A stretch of DNA of 64,000 nucleotides, taken from contig NC_016527.1 in assembly GCF_000236905.1 (NCBI RefSeq), forward strand, positions 248,001-312,000, written 5' to 3'. This document shows, one piece after another, positions 9,728 through 19,767 of the stretch; the first letter of the stretch is position 1; every line of letters begins with the position of its first letter. The stretch comes from Tetrapisispora phaffii CBS 4417 (lineage: Eukaryota > Ascomycota > Saccharomycetes > Saccharomycetales > Saccharomycetaceae). The notes beneath the pieces are model-generated. The model was not told the DNA's origin and did not search any database. It was given only the letters and a program-made list of their open reading frames with translations. The position numbers and the translations under genes are program-made.

Positions 9728-11029
9728 ATGTCAGATAAGTCGTTCAAGTCATTAGGTTTATCGAAATGGTTGGTAGAAGCTCTGAATGCTATGAGAATAT
9801 CCACTCCAACTGCTATTCAGAGTAACTGTATACCTGCGATTCTAAATGGTAGAGATTGTATCGGTGGTGCAAAGACAGGTTCTGGTAAAACAGTCGCATT
9901 TGCTGCACCAATGTTGACGAAATGGTCGGAAGATCCATCAGGTATGTTCGGTGTCATTTTAACACCAACAAGAGAGTTAGCTATGCAAATCGCAGAACAA
10001 TTTACCGCATTGGGTGCGAGCATGAATATTAGAATTTGTCTCGTAGTTGGTGGTGAAAGTATTGTTAAACAAGCTTTGGAATTACAGAAAAAACCACATT
10101 TTATAATTGCCACACCAGGTAGATTAGCACACCATATTATGGCAAGTGGTGAAGATACAGTTGGTGGACTAATAAGAACTAAATTTTTGGTGTTAGATGA
10201 AGCTGATATCTTATTGACTAGTACTTTTTCAAAAGATTTGGCCGTCTGCATTCAAAAATTACCAGCTAAGGACAAAAGACAAACATTGTTATTCACCGCT
10301 ACAATAACTGATCAAGTAAGAGCATTGCAAAATGCACCAACACAAGAATACAAACCACCATTGTATTGTTATGAAGTCGGTACTGTTGATACTGTGGCTA
10401 TCCCATCAACTTTGAAAGTCGAATATCTATTGGTCCCAGATTATGTCAAAGAAGCTTATTTGTATCAATTACTAACTTGTGAAACTTATAAAGATTCAAG
10501 TGCCATTGTATTTGTAAATAGAACAGCGACTGCAGAAGTTCTTCGAAGAACATTAAGGGAATTGGAAATTAGAGTAACCTCTTTACATTCGCAACTACCG
10601 CAACAAGAAAGAACCAATTCTTTACAAAGGTTCCGTGCTAATGCTGCAAGGGTATTAATAGCAACTGATGTAGCTGCTAGAGGTTTAGATATCCCAATTG
10701 TCGAGCTAGTTATCAATTACGACATACCCCAAGATCCAGACACCTTTATTCACAGGTCTGGTCGTACTGCCCGTGCGGGCAGAAAAGGTGATGCCATATC
10801 ATTCGTTACTCCAAGAGATATAACAAGAATTCAATCAATCGAAGAAAGAATAAATAAGAAAATGGAAAAATGTGATAAAGTTCATGATACTGCCGTGATA
10901 AGAAAAGCTTTAACCAAAGTCACAAAGGCTAAACGTGAGTCCTTAATGGCAATGGAAAAAGAAAATTTTGGTGAAAAGAGAAGACTTCAAAAACAAAGAA
11001 ATATCGATCAAAAAAGCTTCAGAAATTGA
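9728..11029 (+). CDS. DBP8: DEAD-box ATP-dependent RNA helicase Dbp8
   Basis: A nucleolar helicase needed for 40S ribosomal subunit (18S rRNA) maturation, working with Esf2 in S. cerevisiae. All core motifs are present: Q motif around residues 8-31, Walker A AKTGSGKT (48-55), PTRELAMQI, TPGRL, DEAD at 157-160, the FTATIT form of motif III, ARGLDIP, and HRSGRTARAGR (motif VI). The length of 433 matches the family (431 in S. cerevisiae). The start is chosen at the ATG just before the Q motif. A basic Lys/Arg-rich tail follows the helicase core. It is followed in the same direction by NMD3, as in S. cerevisiae (YHR169W-YHR170W). An RRPE+PAC pair in the promoter agrees with Ribi-regulon control. 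Confidence 0.96.
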   Translation: MSDKSFKSLGLSKWLVEALNAMRISTPTAIQSNCIPAILNGRDCIGGAKTGSGKTVAFAAPMLTKWSEDPSGMFGVILTPTRELAMQIAEQFTALGASMNIRICLVVGGESIVKQALELQKKPHFIIATPGRLAHHIMASGEDTVGGLIRTKFLVLDEADILLTSTFSKDLAVCIQKLPAKDKRQTLLFTATITDQVRALQNAPTQEYKPPLYCYEVGTVDTVAIPSTLKVEYLLVPDYVKEAYLYQLLTCETYKDSSAIVFVNRTATAEVLRRTLRELEIRVTSLHSQLPQQERTNSLQRFRANAARVLIATDVAARGLDIPIVELVINYDIPQDPDTFIHRSGRTARAGRKGDAISFVTPRDITRIQSIEERINKKMEKCDKVHDTAVIRKALTKVTKAKRESLMAMEKENFGEKRRLQKQRNIDQKSFRN

Positions 11030-11267
11030 TATTCTTGCATAAAATGAAAAAAACAACAACTAAATATATATACATACACAATGAATAGTTTATAGACTGA
11101 AATATTAACACCATATATTTATTGTTATCATTACAATTATTAAACAATGTATTACCATCCATTTATATGCTTCTTTACTATATTGTATTCAATGTTTCCT
11201 GTTACTCACTATGTAAGGTTTTTTTCCACTATAAATTTAATTCCGATGTCAGTAACTATCCGCAGTT

Positions 11268-11291
11268 AAAAATTTTTACAAAGCTCATCGC
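11268..11291. promoter_or_regulatory. RRPE + PAC promoter elements of NMD3
   Basis: AAAAATTTTT at 11268-11277 is followed by GCTCATCGC at 11283-11291 (reverse complement GCGATGAGC, a strong PAC match), about 240 bases upstream of the NMD3 start. The order and close spacing are the same as at DBP8. The rest of 11030-11531 is AT-rich with no gene. Confidence 0.75.
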
Positions 11292-11531
11292 ATTTTTTTT
11301 GTAATTTGTAAAATATATGATACATATACTTAATTAATTAGTAATGAATAGAGTTTTTATGTGAGTTTGATTTTATTTAAAAAGTAAGAGTTGGGTTTCA
11401 ACAATCTACTGCTTTTCATAGATATATCTTCACCCTTACTTGCACTGTTAGTTATTCATATCTTTATTTAATTTATGTACTAAATCAGCGGTAAACTATA
11501 ATCCAAAAAGTAAATCTAACAAGAGGCAAAA

Positions 11532-13112
11532 ATGAATTACACTCCAATGGATGAAAGTCAGTTGCAACACCAGCACCAGAACCAAGTTGCTACTGTGTTA
11601 TGTTGTAACTGTGGTACCCCAATAGATGGGTCTCAAGGTTTGGTTATGTGTTACGACTGTATCAAGCTGACTGTTGATATTACAGAAGGTATTCCAAGAG
11701 AAGCTAATGTTTCTTTCTGTAGAAATTGTGAAAGATTCTTGCAACCACCAGGACAATGGATTAGAGCTGAATTAGAATCAAGAGAACTATTGGCTTTATG
11801 TCTGCGTCGTTTGAAAGGTTTGAATAAAGTTAGATTAGTTGATGCATCATTTATTTGGACCGAACCCCATTCTAGACGTATTAGAGTCAAGTTAACCGTC
11901 CAAGGTGAAGCTATGGCTAATACTATTATTCAACAAACTTTTGAAGTCGAATATATTGTTGTTGCTATGCAATGTGCTGACTGTGCTAGATCATACACGA
12001 CTAACACCTGGAGAGCTACTGTCCAAATCAGACAAAAAGTTGCTCACAAAAGAACTTTCTTATACTTAGAACAATTGATTTTGAAACATAATGCCCATAT
12101 TGATACAATTTCTATTACTGAAACAAAGGATGGTCTTGATTTCTTCTATTCACAAAAAAATCATGCAGCTAAGATGATCGATTTTTTAAACTCCGTTGTT
12201 CCAATTAAATGTAAGAAATCTGAAGAATTAATATCTCAAGATGTACATACCGGTTCTTCTACATATAAATTCTCGTTCTCTGTTGAAATTGTACCAGTAT
12301 GTAGAGATGACTTAGTTGTTTTACCAAAGAAGTTAGCTAAGTCTTTAGGTGACATTTCTCAATTTGTTTTATGTTCAAAGATTTCCAATTCTGTTCAATT
12401 CTTGGACCCAACCACTTTACAAACAGCTGATCTATCTGCTAATGTTTACTGGAGGACTCCATTCAATACATTAGCAGATGCATCTCAACTGGTTGAATTC
12501 ATTGTTTTAGATGTGGAACCAATTGGTGTAACTAAAGGTAAAAAAGTTTTGGCTGATATAACTGTTGCAAGAGCTACTGACTTAGGTGTAAATGATCTAA
12601 CGTATTATACAAGATCTCATTTAGGTGCTATTTGTCATGCAGGTGATACAGTTATGGGTTACTATGTCGCAAACTCTAATTACAATTCTGACCTATTTGA
12701 AACTTTGAAATTTGAATATGTTCCTGATGTTGTATTAGTTAAGAAACTATACCAAAGAAAGAGTAGAAAGAATAGAAACTGGAAGTTGAAGAGAATGGCC
12801 AAGGAACATAAGGATATCGAAGCCTCTCAAGATTACAGTTCAAGAGCACAAAAACAAGATATTGAACGTGCTGAAAGAGATTACGAATTGTTCTTACAAG
12901 AATTAGAAGAAGATCAAGAATTAAGACAAACCATTAATCTGTATAAGAGTCAAAAACAAGAACAAGAAGAACATGAAATGGAAGAAGAAGAAGATGCTGA
13001 TGCTCCAGCTATAGACATCGATGAATTGTTAGATGAATTAGATGAAATGACATTAGATGATAACCAAGGTGACGAAGGCATGGCAACTAAGGCAAACATG
13101 GAAAGCATGTGA
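11532..13112 (+). CDS. NMD3: 60S ribosomal subunit nuclear export adaptor Nmd3
   Basis: Nmd3 binds the pre-60S subunit and recruits the exportin Crm1. The N-terminal zinc-binding region has its Cys pairs (C24/C27, C40/C43, C63/C66 and a later CADC near 153). The conserved VRLVDASFIWTEPHSRR segment and the central OB/SH3-like body follow. The C-terminal tail is very acidic (Glu-rich from about residue 480) and contains the Leu/Ile-rich DIDELLDELDEMTL stretch expected for the Crm1-dependent export signal. Length 526 compares with 518 in S. cerevisiae. It lies 500 bases downstream of DBP8, same strand, as in S. cerevisiae chromosome VIII. Confidence 0.97.
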   Translation: MNYTPMDESQLQHQHQNQVATVLCCNCGTPIDGSQGLVMCYDCIKLTVDITEGIPREANVSFCRNCERFLQPPGQWIRAELESRELLALCLRRLKGLNKVRLVDASFIWTEPHSRRIRVKLTVQGEAMANTIIQQTFEVEYIVVAMQCADCARSYTTNTWRATVQIRQKVAHKRTFLYLEQLILKHNAHIDTISITETKDGLDFFYSQKNHAAKMIDFLNSVVPIKCKKSEELISQDVHTGSSTYKFSFSVEIVPVCRDDLVVLPKKLAKSLGDISQFVLCSKISNSVQFLDPTTLQTADLSANVYWRTPFNTLADASQLVEFIVLDVEPIGVTKGKKVLADITVARATDLGVNDLTYYTRSHLGAICHAGDTVMGYYVANSNYNSDLFETLKFEYVPDVVLVKKLYQRKSRKNRNWKLKRMAKEHKDIEASQDYSSRAQKQDIERAERDYELFLQELEEDQELRQTINLYKSQKQEQEEHEMEEEEDADAPAIDIDELLDELDEMTLDDNQGDEGMATKANMESM

Positions 13113-13521
13113 TAATACAAATAAATCACTAATACACTTAACATCATATTTTATATACACCTCTATATTTATCCTAATATTCATAGGTTCTTAAATAATT
13201 TCAATGTAAACTAAAACACTTTCAGCAAATGTATACAGTCATTAACATAGTAAACTCGTTATCTAATACAGATATCAGCATTCTTAGATTCATAGTAAAC
13301 TTAGTATCACTTGTCACGACGGAAGTTTCAATTTTTTAAATTTGATCTTACACTATGTAAATAAAAGTGAAATAAGAAGAACCATAAGTGAATATCGACT
13401 ATATAATATTGAATACTTATAATTTATTTTACATTCGTAAATGTTAAAGGTATGTATGTATACAAGAAGAACATATTTGTGTCAATTATTTAATTGAGAT
13501 AATAGAGGTATATATATCGAT
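13113..13521. other. NMD3-GCN5 intergenic
   Basis: AT-rich spacer with the 3' flank of NMD3 and the GCN5 promoter. No gene or clear element was recognised. Confidence 0.5.
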
Positions 13522-15354
13522 ATGGTTGGAAGACGTAGGGGAAGAAGAAATACTGCTAAAGGTTCACCATTAAAAAAAGCGAAAATTGAAAAAGAACCTG
13601 AAGTAAAGGAAAATATTCAAGATGAAAAAGAAGATACTTTGAAAACGATTATAAATGAAAAAGAAAAGTCAGATGAAAAGGTAATTGCAGATAAAGATGA
13701 AGATGCACATAGCAAGAGCGATCAGGTTACGGAAGAAGTTGGTAAAGAAGATCGTGTATCAGAAAATAAGCAAACGAATAATAACAAAGATGAGCATGTG
13801 ATTCCGCAGATGGAGGAAAAGAGTAACTATATTGAAACCAAGGTAGATGGAAACGAGAAAGATGGGGTTGCAGATGAGGAACCAAAAGGACCAAAAGGAC
13901 CAGAGGAGTTAGAGGAGTTAGAAGAGCCAGAAGAGCCAGAAGAGCCAGAAGAGCCAGAAAAACCAGAAAAACCAGAAAAGACCATTGAGGATAAGACTGG
14001 AGAGACTACAGGAAGTAAAACCAGAGATGAAAGCAATAAAAACTCAATAGATCTTAAGGAAGAAAATAGAGAAATAAACGAGAGTGCCGGTCTAGAACCC
14101 GCTAACGATATTGATGATGCTACTGTGGATCATAAATCAGTAGAAGTGAGTGAAATTGATAATGGTCTTGTGAAAATTGAATCAATTGAAAATGTAGAAA
14201 ATGTTGAAACAATGCCTACAATTAATTTAGAGAGTGAAACAGAAAAAGGAGTTACCACATTTATGTTTGATGGAGTGAAATATACGTTTAAAGAGAGAGT
14301 TAGTGTTTTAGAGGAAAAAGAAAATAAAATTGAATTCAGAGTAGTCAACTGTGATAATTCTAAAGAAAGTATGATGATTTTAACCGGTTTAAAAAATATC
14401 TTTCAAAAACAATTGCCAAAAATGCCTAAAGAATATATTGCAAGGTTAGTTTATGATAGAAGCCATGTTTCAATTGCTGTTGTCAGACATCCACTAACCG
14501 TCGTAGGTGGAATCACATTCCGTCCATTTGAAGCAAAAGAATTTGCTGAAATTGTTTTTTGTGCCATTAGTTCAACTGAGCAAGTTCGTGGTTATGGTGC
14601 ACATTTAATGAACCATTTAAAAGATTATGTACGAAATTCATCTCCTATAAAACACTTCTTAACATATGCCGATAACTATGCTATTGGTTACTTTAAAAAA
14701 CAAGGTTTCACCAAAGAAATTACTTTAGATAAAAAAATATGGATGGGTTACATTAAGGATTATGAAGGTGGTACTCTAATGCAATGTTCCATGCTTCCAC
14801 GTATACGGTATCTTGATGCTCCAAAGATATTATTATTGCAAGAGGCTGCTTTAATGAGAAAGATTAGGACAATTTCCCAATCACATATCATCAGAGCTGG
14901 CTTGGATCATTTTAAAGACTTAAAAAATATTACCCCAATTGATCCAATGACAATTCCAGGGTTAAAAGAGGCTGGATGGACGACTGAAATGGACGAATTA
15001 GCTCAAAGACCAAAACGTGGTCCACATTATGCTGCTATGCAAAATATATTGACAGAATTACAAAATCATGCTGCTGCATGGCCATTTCTACAACCAGTTA
15101 ATAAAGAAGAAGTTCCTGATTACTATGAATTTATAAAAGAGCCTATGGACTTGAGCACCATGGAGGTTAAACTTGAAAATAATAGATATGAAAAGATGGA
15201 AAATTATATATATGATGCTAGACTTATTTTTGAGAATTGTCGTAAGTATAATGGTGATAATACTTCGTACTTTAAGTATGCGAATAGGTTAGAGAAGTTT
15301 TTCAACTCAAAGGTTAAAGATTATCCTGAATATTCACAACTGGTTGACAACTAA
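13522..15354 (+). CDS. GCN5: Histone acetyltransferase Gcn5 with long acidic N-terminal extension
   Basis: Catalytic subunit of SAGA/ADA/SLIK that acetylates histone H3 (and H2B) tails. The GNAT domain covers about 270-430, with the catalytic Glu at 343 (FAEIVFCAI) and the acetyl-CoA loop VRGYGA. A bromodomain at about 500-605 contains [13 protein letters not shown]. From about residue 270 onward it is collinear with S. cerevisiae Gcn5. The protein is 610 residues against 439, and the extra length is an N-terminal region of about 170 residues rich in Glu/Lys/Asp, including a tandem EEP/EKP repeat. The basic start [21 protein letters not shown] could be a nuclear localisation signal. GCN5 followed by convergent PUP2 matches S. 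cerevisiae YGR252W-YGR253C, while DBP8-NMD3 upstream belong to the sister chromosome VIII segment. Confidence 0.96.
   Translation: MVGRRRGRRNTAKGSPLKKAKIEKEPEVKENIQDEKEDTLKTIINEKEKSDEKVIADKDEDAHSKSDQVTEEVGKEDRVSENKQTNNNKDEHVIPQMEEKSNYIETKVDGNEKDGVADEEPKGPKGPEELEELEEPEEPEEPEEPEKPEKPEKTIEDKTGETTGSKTRDESNKNSIDLKEENREINESAGLEPANDIDDATVDHKSVEVSEIDNGLVKIESIENVENVETMPTINLESETEKGVTTFMFDGVKYTFKERVSVLEEKENKIEFRVVNCDNSKESMMILTGLKNIFQKQLPKMPKEYIARLVYDRSHVSIAVVRHPLTVVGGITFRPFEAKEFAEIVFCAISSTEQVRGYGAHLMNHLKDYVRNSSPIKHFLTYADNYAIGYFKKQGFTKEITLDKKIWMGYIKDYEGGTLMQCSMLPRIRYLDAPKILLLQEAALMRKIRTISQSHIIRAGLDHFKDLKNITPIDPMTIPGLKEAGWTTEMDELAQRPKRGPHYAAMQNILTELQNHAAAWPFLQPVNKEEVPDYYEFIKEPMDLSTMEVKLENNRYEKMENYIYDARLIFENCRKYNGDNTSYFKYANRLEKFFNSKVKDYPEYSQLVDN
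13921..13974. repeat. 9-bp tandem repeat inside GCN5
   Basis: Four exact copies of GAAGAGCCA are followed by two of GAAAAACCA, in frame, encoding EEP x4 and EKP x2 (residues 134-151). Related GGACCAAAA and GAGGAGTTA duplications lie just upstream. This is expandable coding microsatellite/minisatellite sequence. Confidence 0.95.
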
Positions 15355-15602
15355 ACTAAGCATTAGCATAACGGTCGGTATCATTATCTGAGTAAATATT
15401 ACTCAAAGATCTTCGATCAACTTATAGATTAACTGTTGATATATTTATATATATTGAAGTTGTAATAATAATAACATGAAAAGTTGACTTATTTTTTTAT
15501 TATTTATTCATTGATACTCAATTATGACGTATATATGTATGTATAATTTATGAATTATTTTATGTAAAGATGTAATTGAATTGATCTAATCTTTCAAATA
15601 AA

Positions 15603-16385
15603 TTAAGACATTTCAACATCATGTTGTTCTGGGTTTTCTTCGGCTTCCTTTTCCTTAACTTGTTTGACCAATTCAGCTGTTCTTTCATTTGTATATATTT
15701 TAAAACCTTCATCTTTTGTTATACTGCTTAACTGGGTATTATTTTCATCTAGTTTTTCTTCCATTACTTGTTTTAATACTTTTAATACCAGCAGTTCTGC
15801 TTCTTTTAGAGTTAAAGAAGAATGCCATTCATTTTGCAATTCAGATTGTGCACCTTCTGAACCAGCTCCGATCGCTTTAGCATTGTAACGGTAGAAAGTT
15901 CCTGATGGTTCTGCATGATATAATTGATAACCTTCATCCTTGTCATAACCCGCTATCAACAATGCAACACCAAAAGGTCTTGACATTAGTCTTTCTTCAC
16001 CTGAAGCACCTTCACCGAACCTTAGAGCCAAGTCACAAACAGACTGAGTTAAAGATTCAACATTAATATCTTCATCGTAGTATAAATTATGAGTTACTGC
16101 AGAGGTACGAGCGTGTTCAATCATAGATCTAGCATCTGCAGTCAAACCACTCATTGCACAACCAATATGACGATCAATCTCCAGTATCTTTTCGATCGAA
16201 TCTGATTCCAACAATGGGGAAGTAGCTCTTTTCTCAACACCTAATACAACACCCTCTTTTGTGGCAATACCAATAGCTGTTGAACCTAACTTAATGGCCT
16301 CTAAAGAGTATTCAACCTGAAAAAGTCTCCCTTCTGGTGAAAAAGTACTGACACCTCTATCATATTCACTTCTCGTTAAAAACAT
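15603..16385 (-). CDS. PUP2: 20S proteasome alpha-5 subunit Pup2
   Basis: Structural alpha subunit of the 20S core that helps form the gated outer ring. The N-terminal alpha-type signature [20 protein letters not shown] is at residues 8-27, followed by the conserved alpha-subunit fold and an acidic Glu-rich C-terminus. Length 260 is the same as in S. cerevisiae. It is convergent with GCN5 (248 bases apart), as in S. cerevisiae. A PACE box for the proteasome activator Rpn4 lies about 350 bases upstream, and an ATT-rich microsatellite starts a few bases before the start codon. Confidence 0.97.
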   Translation of the reverse strand: MFLTRSEYDRGVSTFSPEGRLFQVEYSLEAIKLGSTAIGIATKEGVVLGVEKRATSPLLESDSIEKILEIDRHIGCAMSGLTADARSMIEHARTSAVTHNLYYDEDINVESLTQSVCDLALRFGEGASGEERLMSRPFGVALLIAGYDKDEGYQLYHAEPSGTFYRYNAKAIGAGSEGAQSELQNEWHSSLTLKEAELLVLKVLKQVMEEKLDENNTQLSSITKDEGFKIYTNERTAELVKQVKEKEAEENPEQHDVEMS

Positions 16386-16390
16386 GTTTC

Positions 16391-16470
16391 AATTATTATT
16401 ATTTTTATTATTATATTATTATTATTTTTATAATTATTATTATTATTATTATTATTAATATTATTATTAT
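16391..16470. repeat. ATT-rich trinucleotide repeat
   Basis: About 80 bases of mostly ATT/TTA trinucleotides with small interruptions. It starts 6 bases upstream of the PUP2 start codon, so it is likely transcribed into, or is the template for, the PUP2 5' leader. Confidence 0.9.
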
Positions 16471-16735
16471 CCAACGATATTTACCTTTATAACAAACGAA
16501 AAAGAATGATCTTCAAATAAAATGTATCAAAAAAGGTATGCTAAGTTCTCACTCCAATTTTTACCACCTCAAAAAAGTTCAATTTGTATTTTATTACTTT
16601 TAATAAACTCGCACACTATCTTCCCGTTCAATCTAGATCAATTGTTTACAGATCTGATAGCTTAAGAGTAATTAATAAACTTATCTATTTTTGATTCAAG
16701 TCATTTATATAAATATCTGTATGTTAAGATTATTT

Positions 16736-16744
16736 TTTGCCACC
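16736..16744 (-). promoter_or_regulatory. PACE element (Rpn4 site) of PUP2
   Basis: TTTGCCACC on the plus strand is the exact reverse complement of the proteasome-associated control element GGTGGCAAA. It is oriented toward PUP2, 351 bases from its start codon. Rpn4 binding to PACE is established for S. cerevisiae proteasome genes. Confidence 0.8.
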
Positions 16745-17241
16745 GCCTTTAAAAGTTCCAATTTTCTGTTTTCAAGTTTTAGAATATATTTCGTCGGAAA
16801 TGATAAAATATAAAGATCACGTGCAACCGATCCCTTTTTTTTGGAAACAAAAAACAAAATGTCGGTATTGGAGGATTCGAACGCGGGAAGTCGCGGAAAA
16901 TACTGTTTTTTTTAGAGAATATTTTTTTAAAAAACATGATCAGAGATACTTATTAAATAATAAACAAATATATGAGAATAAACATTGTTTACTAGACAGT
17001 GGAGATGAGATGTTCTTGCTTTAACTTTAATTTATCAAGTATTCAAATTGAAATGCTTAATTTACAGCTTGTATTGTACTCGATATTAGATATATTTATA
17101 TGTTTAAACATATAAATACAGAAAAAAGGAAGACAGTAAACAAAATAAAATTTGTTGTTGATTGCAGGCAATTGTAAATATTTAACCGCCAATTCGTCCA
17201 TATCAATATCAAATATAATATAACCAAGTAGCCGAGTAGCC

Positions 17242-19767
17242 ATGGAGATTAAAGATGTTGAGGATAACGTTAAACTACTTGAGAGTATAAATGATTTAGA
17301 TCTAAGTGGTGATTTCTTAGACCCACCTTTTCTAGGTAGACAAGTTAATTATCAACCTTTATCTAATACAGATTCTAAGATTAAAACATATCCACTGAAT
17401 TTGTTATCTGATCCCAAACAAAGCAGGATACAAGAATCACTGGTTGTGCATGATTTATTAAATATTATACTGGGTTTAGAAGGTGCATATATTCGTTATA
17501 ATAATGCCTACAGTCCATATTCTGATAATACAATTCCAGAATTTAAAATTGCAAAAATGATGGATTCTTCATTGAAGTCAATATGTCATAGAATCATTAA
17601 ATTAGGTCAATTATACATCATACTTACCAAACTTAGTGAAAAATGGTCTGACTTAAAATATGGGAAAACATTACAAAGGTTAAGTTTTGAGATAAGACAT
17701 TTTTTACATGAAACATATTTAAAATTCGTAGTAGACACATTAGAAAATGAATATAAAAATAATCCAACGTTTACAATTAGAGATTTCGAACAGTTGACAA
17801 ATGCTCATGATATTTCCAAAAAAATGAGATTGTTGTATGATATTTGTTCGAAAATACAAAAAGAAATGGAAGAAAGACAAGCAATGGATCATATGCAAGA
17901 AGACTTTAATAATTTTATGAATGATCTTAAGGAACAAAGTCAATTCAAAAACGGTATGATTTTAGTGACTGATACTTCATTACAAAGCATAGCAAAAGGT
18001 GGAATAATATTGAAGATTTTGAAAAATCTAATACAGGAAAACTTAGGCGATAGAGTTAGTATTGAATTCTTGAAAACTATTTTAAATAGCGTCGCAATTG
18101 ATTATTATAAAATGTTAAACAGTTGGTTAATACAAGGGGAATTAGAGGACCCATATGAAGAGTTTATGATAATGGATACAATGAAAAATGAAGATACTAT
18201 TAGTTCAACGCTGAAGTTTGGCGATAGAGTATGGGATACCCAGTATATTATACGTAAAGATGGGCTTTTGGATGAATTCAGTTTAAGCGATGGTTCAGAT
18301 AGATTATTCAAAGTTCTAATGACTGGTAAGCTTCTGAATGTAGTCAAGATGAGTTATAATATAGTACAATTGCCAATAGATGAAACCGAGCCAATAGAGA
18401 CGCCAACATTTGTTGATCTAATGGAAAGTACAAATCTAGATATTTATATTGATAAGTGGTACAAAAGAGCAAATAAGATGTGCTTGGACATGTATTTAGA
18501 AAACTATGATCTAATACACTTCATTAGGCTTTTACAAAAACATTATTTTGGTTATCAAAACGGTAACCATTTGCATAAATTCTTATCAAAGAACATGTTT
18601 GATTTGACCCGATATTATTCTTCTAAAAACCATGAACATTTAGAACTTAGGTTCCAAGGGAATTTAGAAGCGGAGAAACTAAGTAGACAGGATGAAGATG
18701 ACATTGTGCTGAAGTTATTGAATTTACAATTAGATACGCAGTCATTTGAAAAAGTTGTTTCACAATATATTAACGAATCTAATTTTGTAAATAGTTCTGA
18801 AAGTGCATTTGGAAATAACAATATGAAAAAAGATAGTATATTTGAAGCAAGTAACTTCCAAACTTTGAGAGAAATGTTAGTAGAGGATGTTGAGAGTGAT
18901 AAATTGACTGAGAAATCTATCAAGAGTACCATTCACTACATTCAACATGAAGTAATTATACCGTTCCCATTAAATGTGATAGTTACGAGAACCAGCATGG
19001 TACAGTTTCAAATAATCTCAAGATATACATATCTTTTACAATATTATAGTAAATTATTGGATGACACATGGTATGAAATTAACAAAAATTTAATTTGGAG
19101 ATACAATGGATTTTCAATGGAAATCAAACGAAATATAATACAAAAATGTAGGATTACACATAACAAGATGAATAAATTTGTTAAAGTGATCCTTGAATAT
19201 TACAGTCAAAATGTAATTGAAGCAGAAATGACAAATTTTATTAACTTTAGTAATTTAAATGGTACGAATATAATTGATTGGCAATTAAATCTTCAAGAAT
19301 GTTTAACAAATATTATGACCAATTGTTGTCTATCACAAATGTTTCAAATGCAATTACAAATTTTTGAAATAATTTACAAATTCTGTAAGTTTATTACATC
19401 AATGAGAAGAACATTATGTAAAATTGATCCAATTTTATTTGATCGATACTTATCACATAAAAATGAATCAGACTACAATGATATTAAAGAACATGATGAA
19501 ACAAAATCTTACATTTTCAATGAAGAAGAAGCCATCTCTAAGATTATACCTGAACTATTATATTATACAAATGGAATGTCAAATAGTTTTGAACAACATA
19601 GAGCTGCATTTATGGAAGGATTGAATCATTATTATCATAGAAATAGAACAGCAACCAAGTCAGCTAAAAATATTAACCCATCATTTTTCAACAGTAGTAA
19701 TACTACTACGACAACAACCAATAGTAATTACAATACAGAAAGATTAATCAATGCATTAGGTCAATAA
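17242..19767 (+). CDS. SPC97: Gamma-tubulin complex component Spc97
   Basis: A subunit of the gamma-tubulin small complex (with Spc98 and Tub4) that nucleates microtubules at the spindle pole body. The 841 residues compare with 823 in S. cerevisiae. The GCP-family N-terminal region is visible (QESLVVHDLLNIILGLEGAY near 73-92), and a conserved C-terminal gamma-tubulin binding domain contains INKNLIWRYNGFSMEIKRN. The Asn/Thr-rich end is low complexity. Position between PUP2 and enolase agrees with YHR172W beside the ENO2 locus. The assignment rests on position and overall family resemblance rather than on catalytic motifs. Confidence 0.9.
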   Translation: MEIKDVEDNVKLLESINDLDLSGDFLDPPFLGRQVNYQPLSNTDSKIKTYPLNLLSDPKQSRIQESLVVHDLLNIILGLEGAYIRYNNAYSPYSDNTIPEFKIAKMMDSSLKSICHRIIKLGQLYIILTKLSEKWSDLKYGKTLQRLSFEIRHFLHETYLKFVVDTLENEYKNNPTFTIRDFEQLTNAHDISKKMRLLYDICSKIQKEMEERQAMDHMQEDFNNFMNDLKEQSQFKNGMILVTDTSLQSIAKGGIILKILKNLIQENLGDRVSIEFLKTILNSVAIDYYKMLNSWLIQGELEDPYEEFMIMDTMKNEDTISSTLKFGDRVWDTQYIIRKDGLLDEFSLSDGSDRLFKVLMTGKLLNVVKMSYNIVQLPIDETEPIETPTFVDLMESTNLDIYIDKWYKRANKMCLDMYLENYDLIHFIRLLQKHYFGYQNGNHLHKFLSKNMFDLTRYYSSKNHEHLELRFQGNLEAEKLSRQDEDDIVLKLLNLQLDTQSFEKVVSQYINESNFVNSSESAFGNNNMKKDSIFEASNFQTLREMLVEDVESDKLTEKSIKSTIHYIQHEVIIPFPLNVIVTRTSMVQFQIISRYTYLLQYYSKLLDDTWYEINKNLIWRYNGFSMEIKRNIIQKCRITHNKMNKFVKVILEYYSQNVIEAEMTNFINFSNLNGTNIIDWQLNLQECLTNIMTNCCLSQMFQMQLQIFEIIYKFCKFITSMRRTLCKIDPILFDRYLSHKNESDYNDIKEHDETKSYIFNEEEAISKIIPELLYYTNGMSNSFEQHRAAFMEGLNHYYHRNRTATKSAKNINPSFFNSSNTTTTTTNSNYNTERLINALGQ

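Larger units (their letters stand above)
16386..17241. other. Divergent promoter region PUP2/SPC97
   Basis: Holds the ATT repeat, a PACE element at 16736-16744, an ATCACGTG E-box (Cbf1-type) at 16816-16823, and poly-T tracts. ATG7 lies in the corresponding place in the reconstructed ancestral order (beside SPC97 in S. cerevisiae). I see no remnant of it. Confidence 0.6.

Noticed and set aside
16816..16823. ATCACGTG as a centromere CDEI
   Set aside because: No AT-rich CDEII of 80-160 bases followed by a TCCGAA-type CDEIII; a Cbf1-type promoter site is likelier.
16872..16884. GGATTCGAACGCG resembling a tRNA T-arm
   Set aside because: No matching stems or A box nearby.
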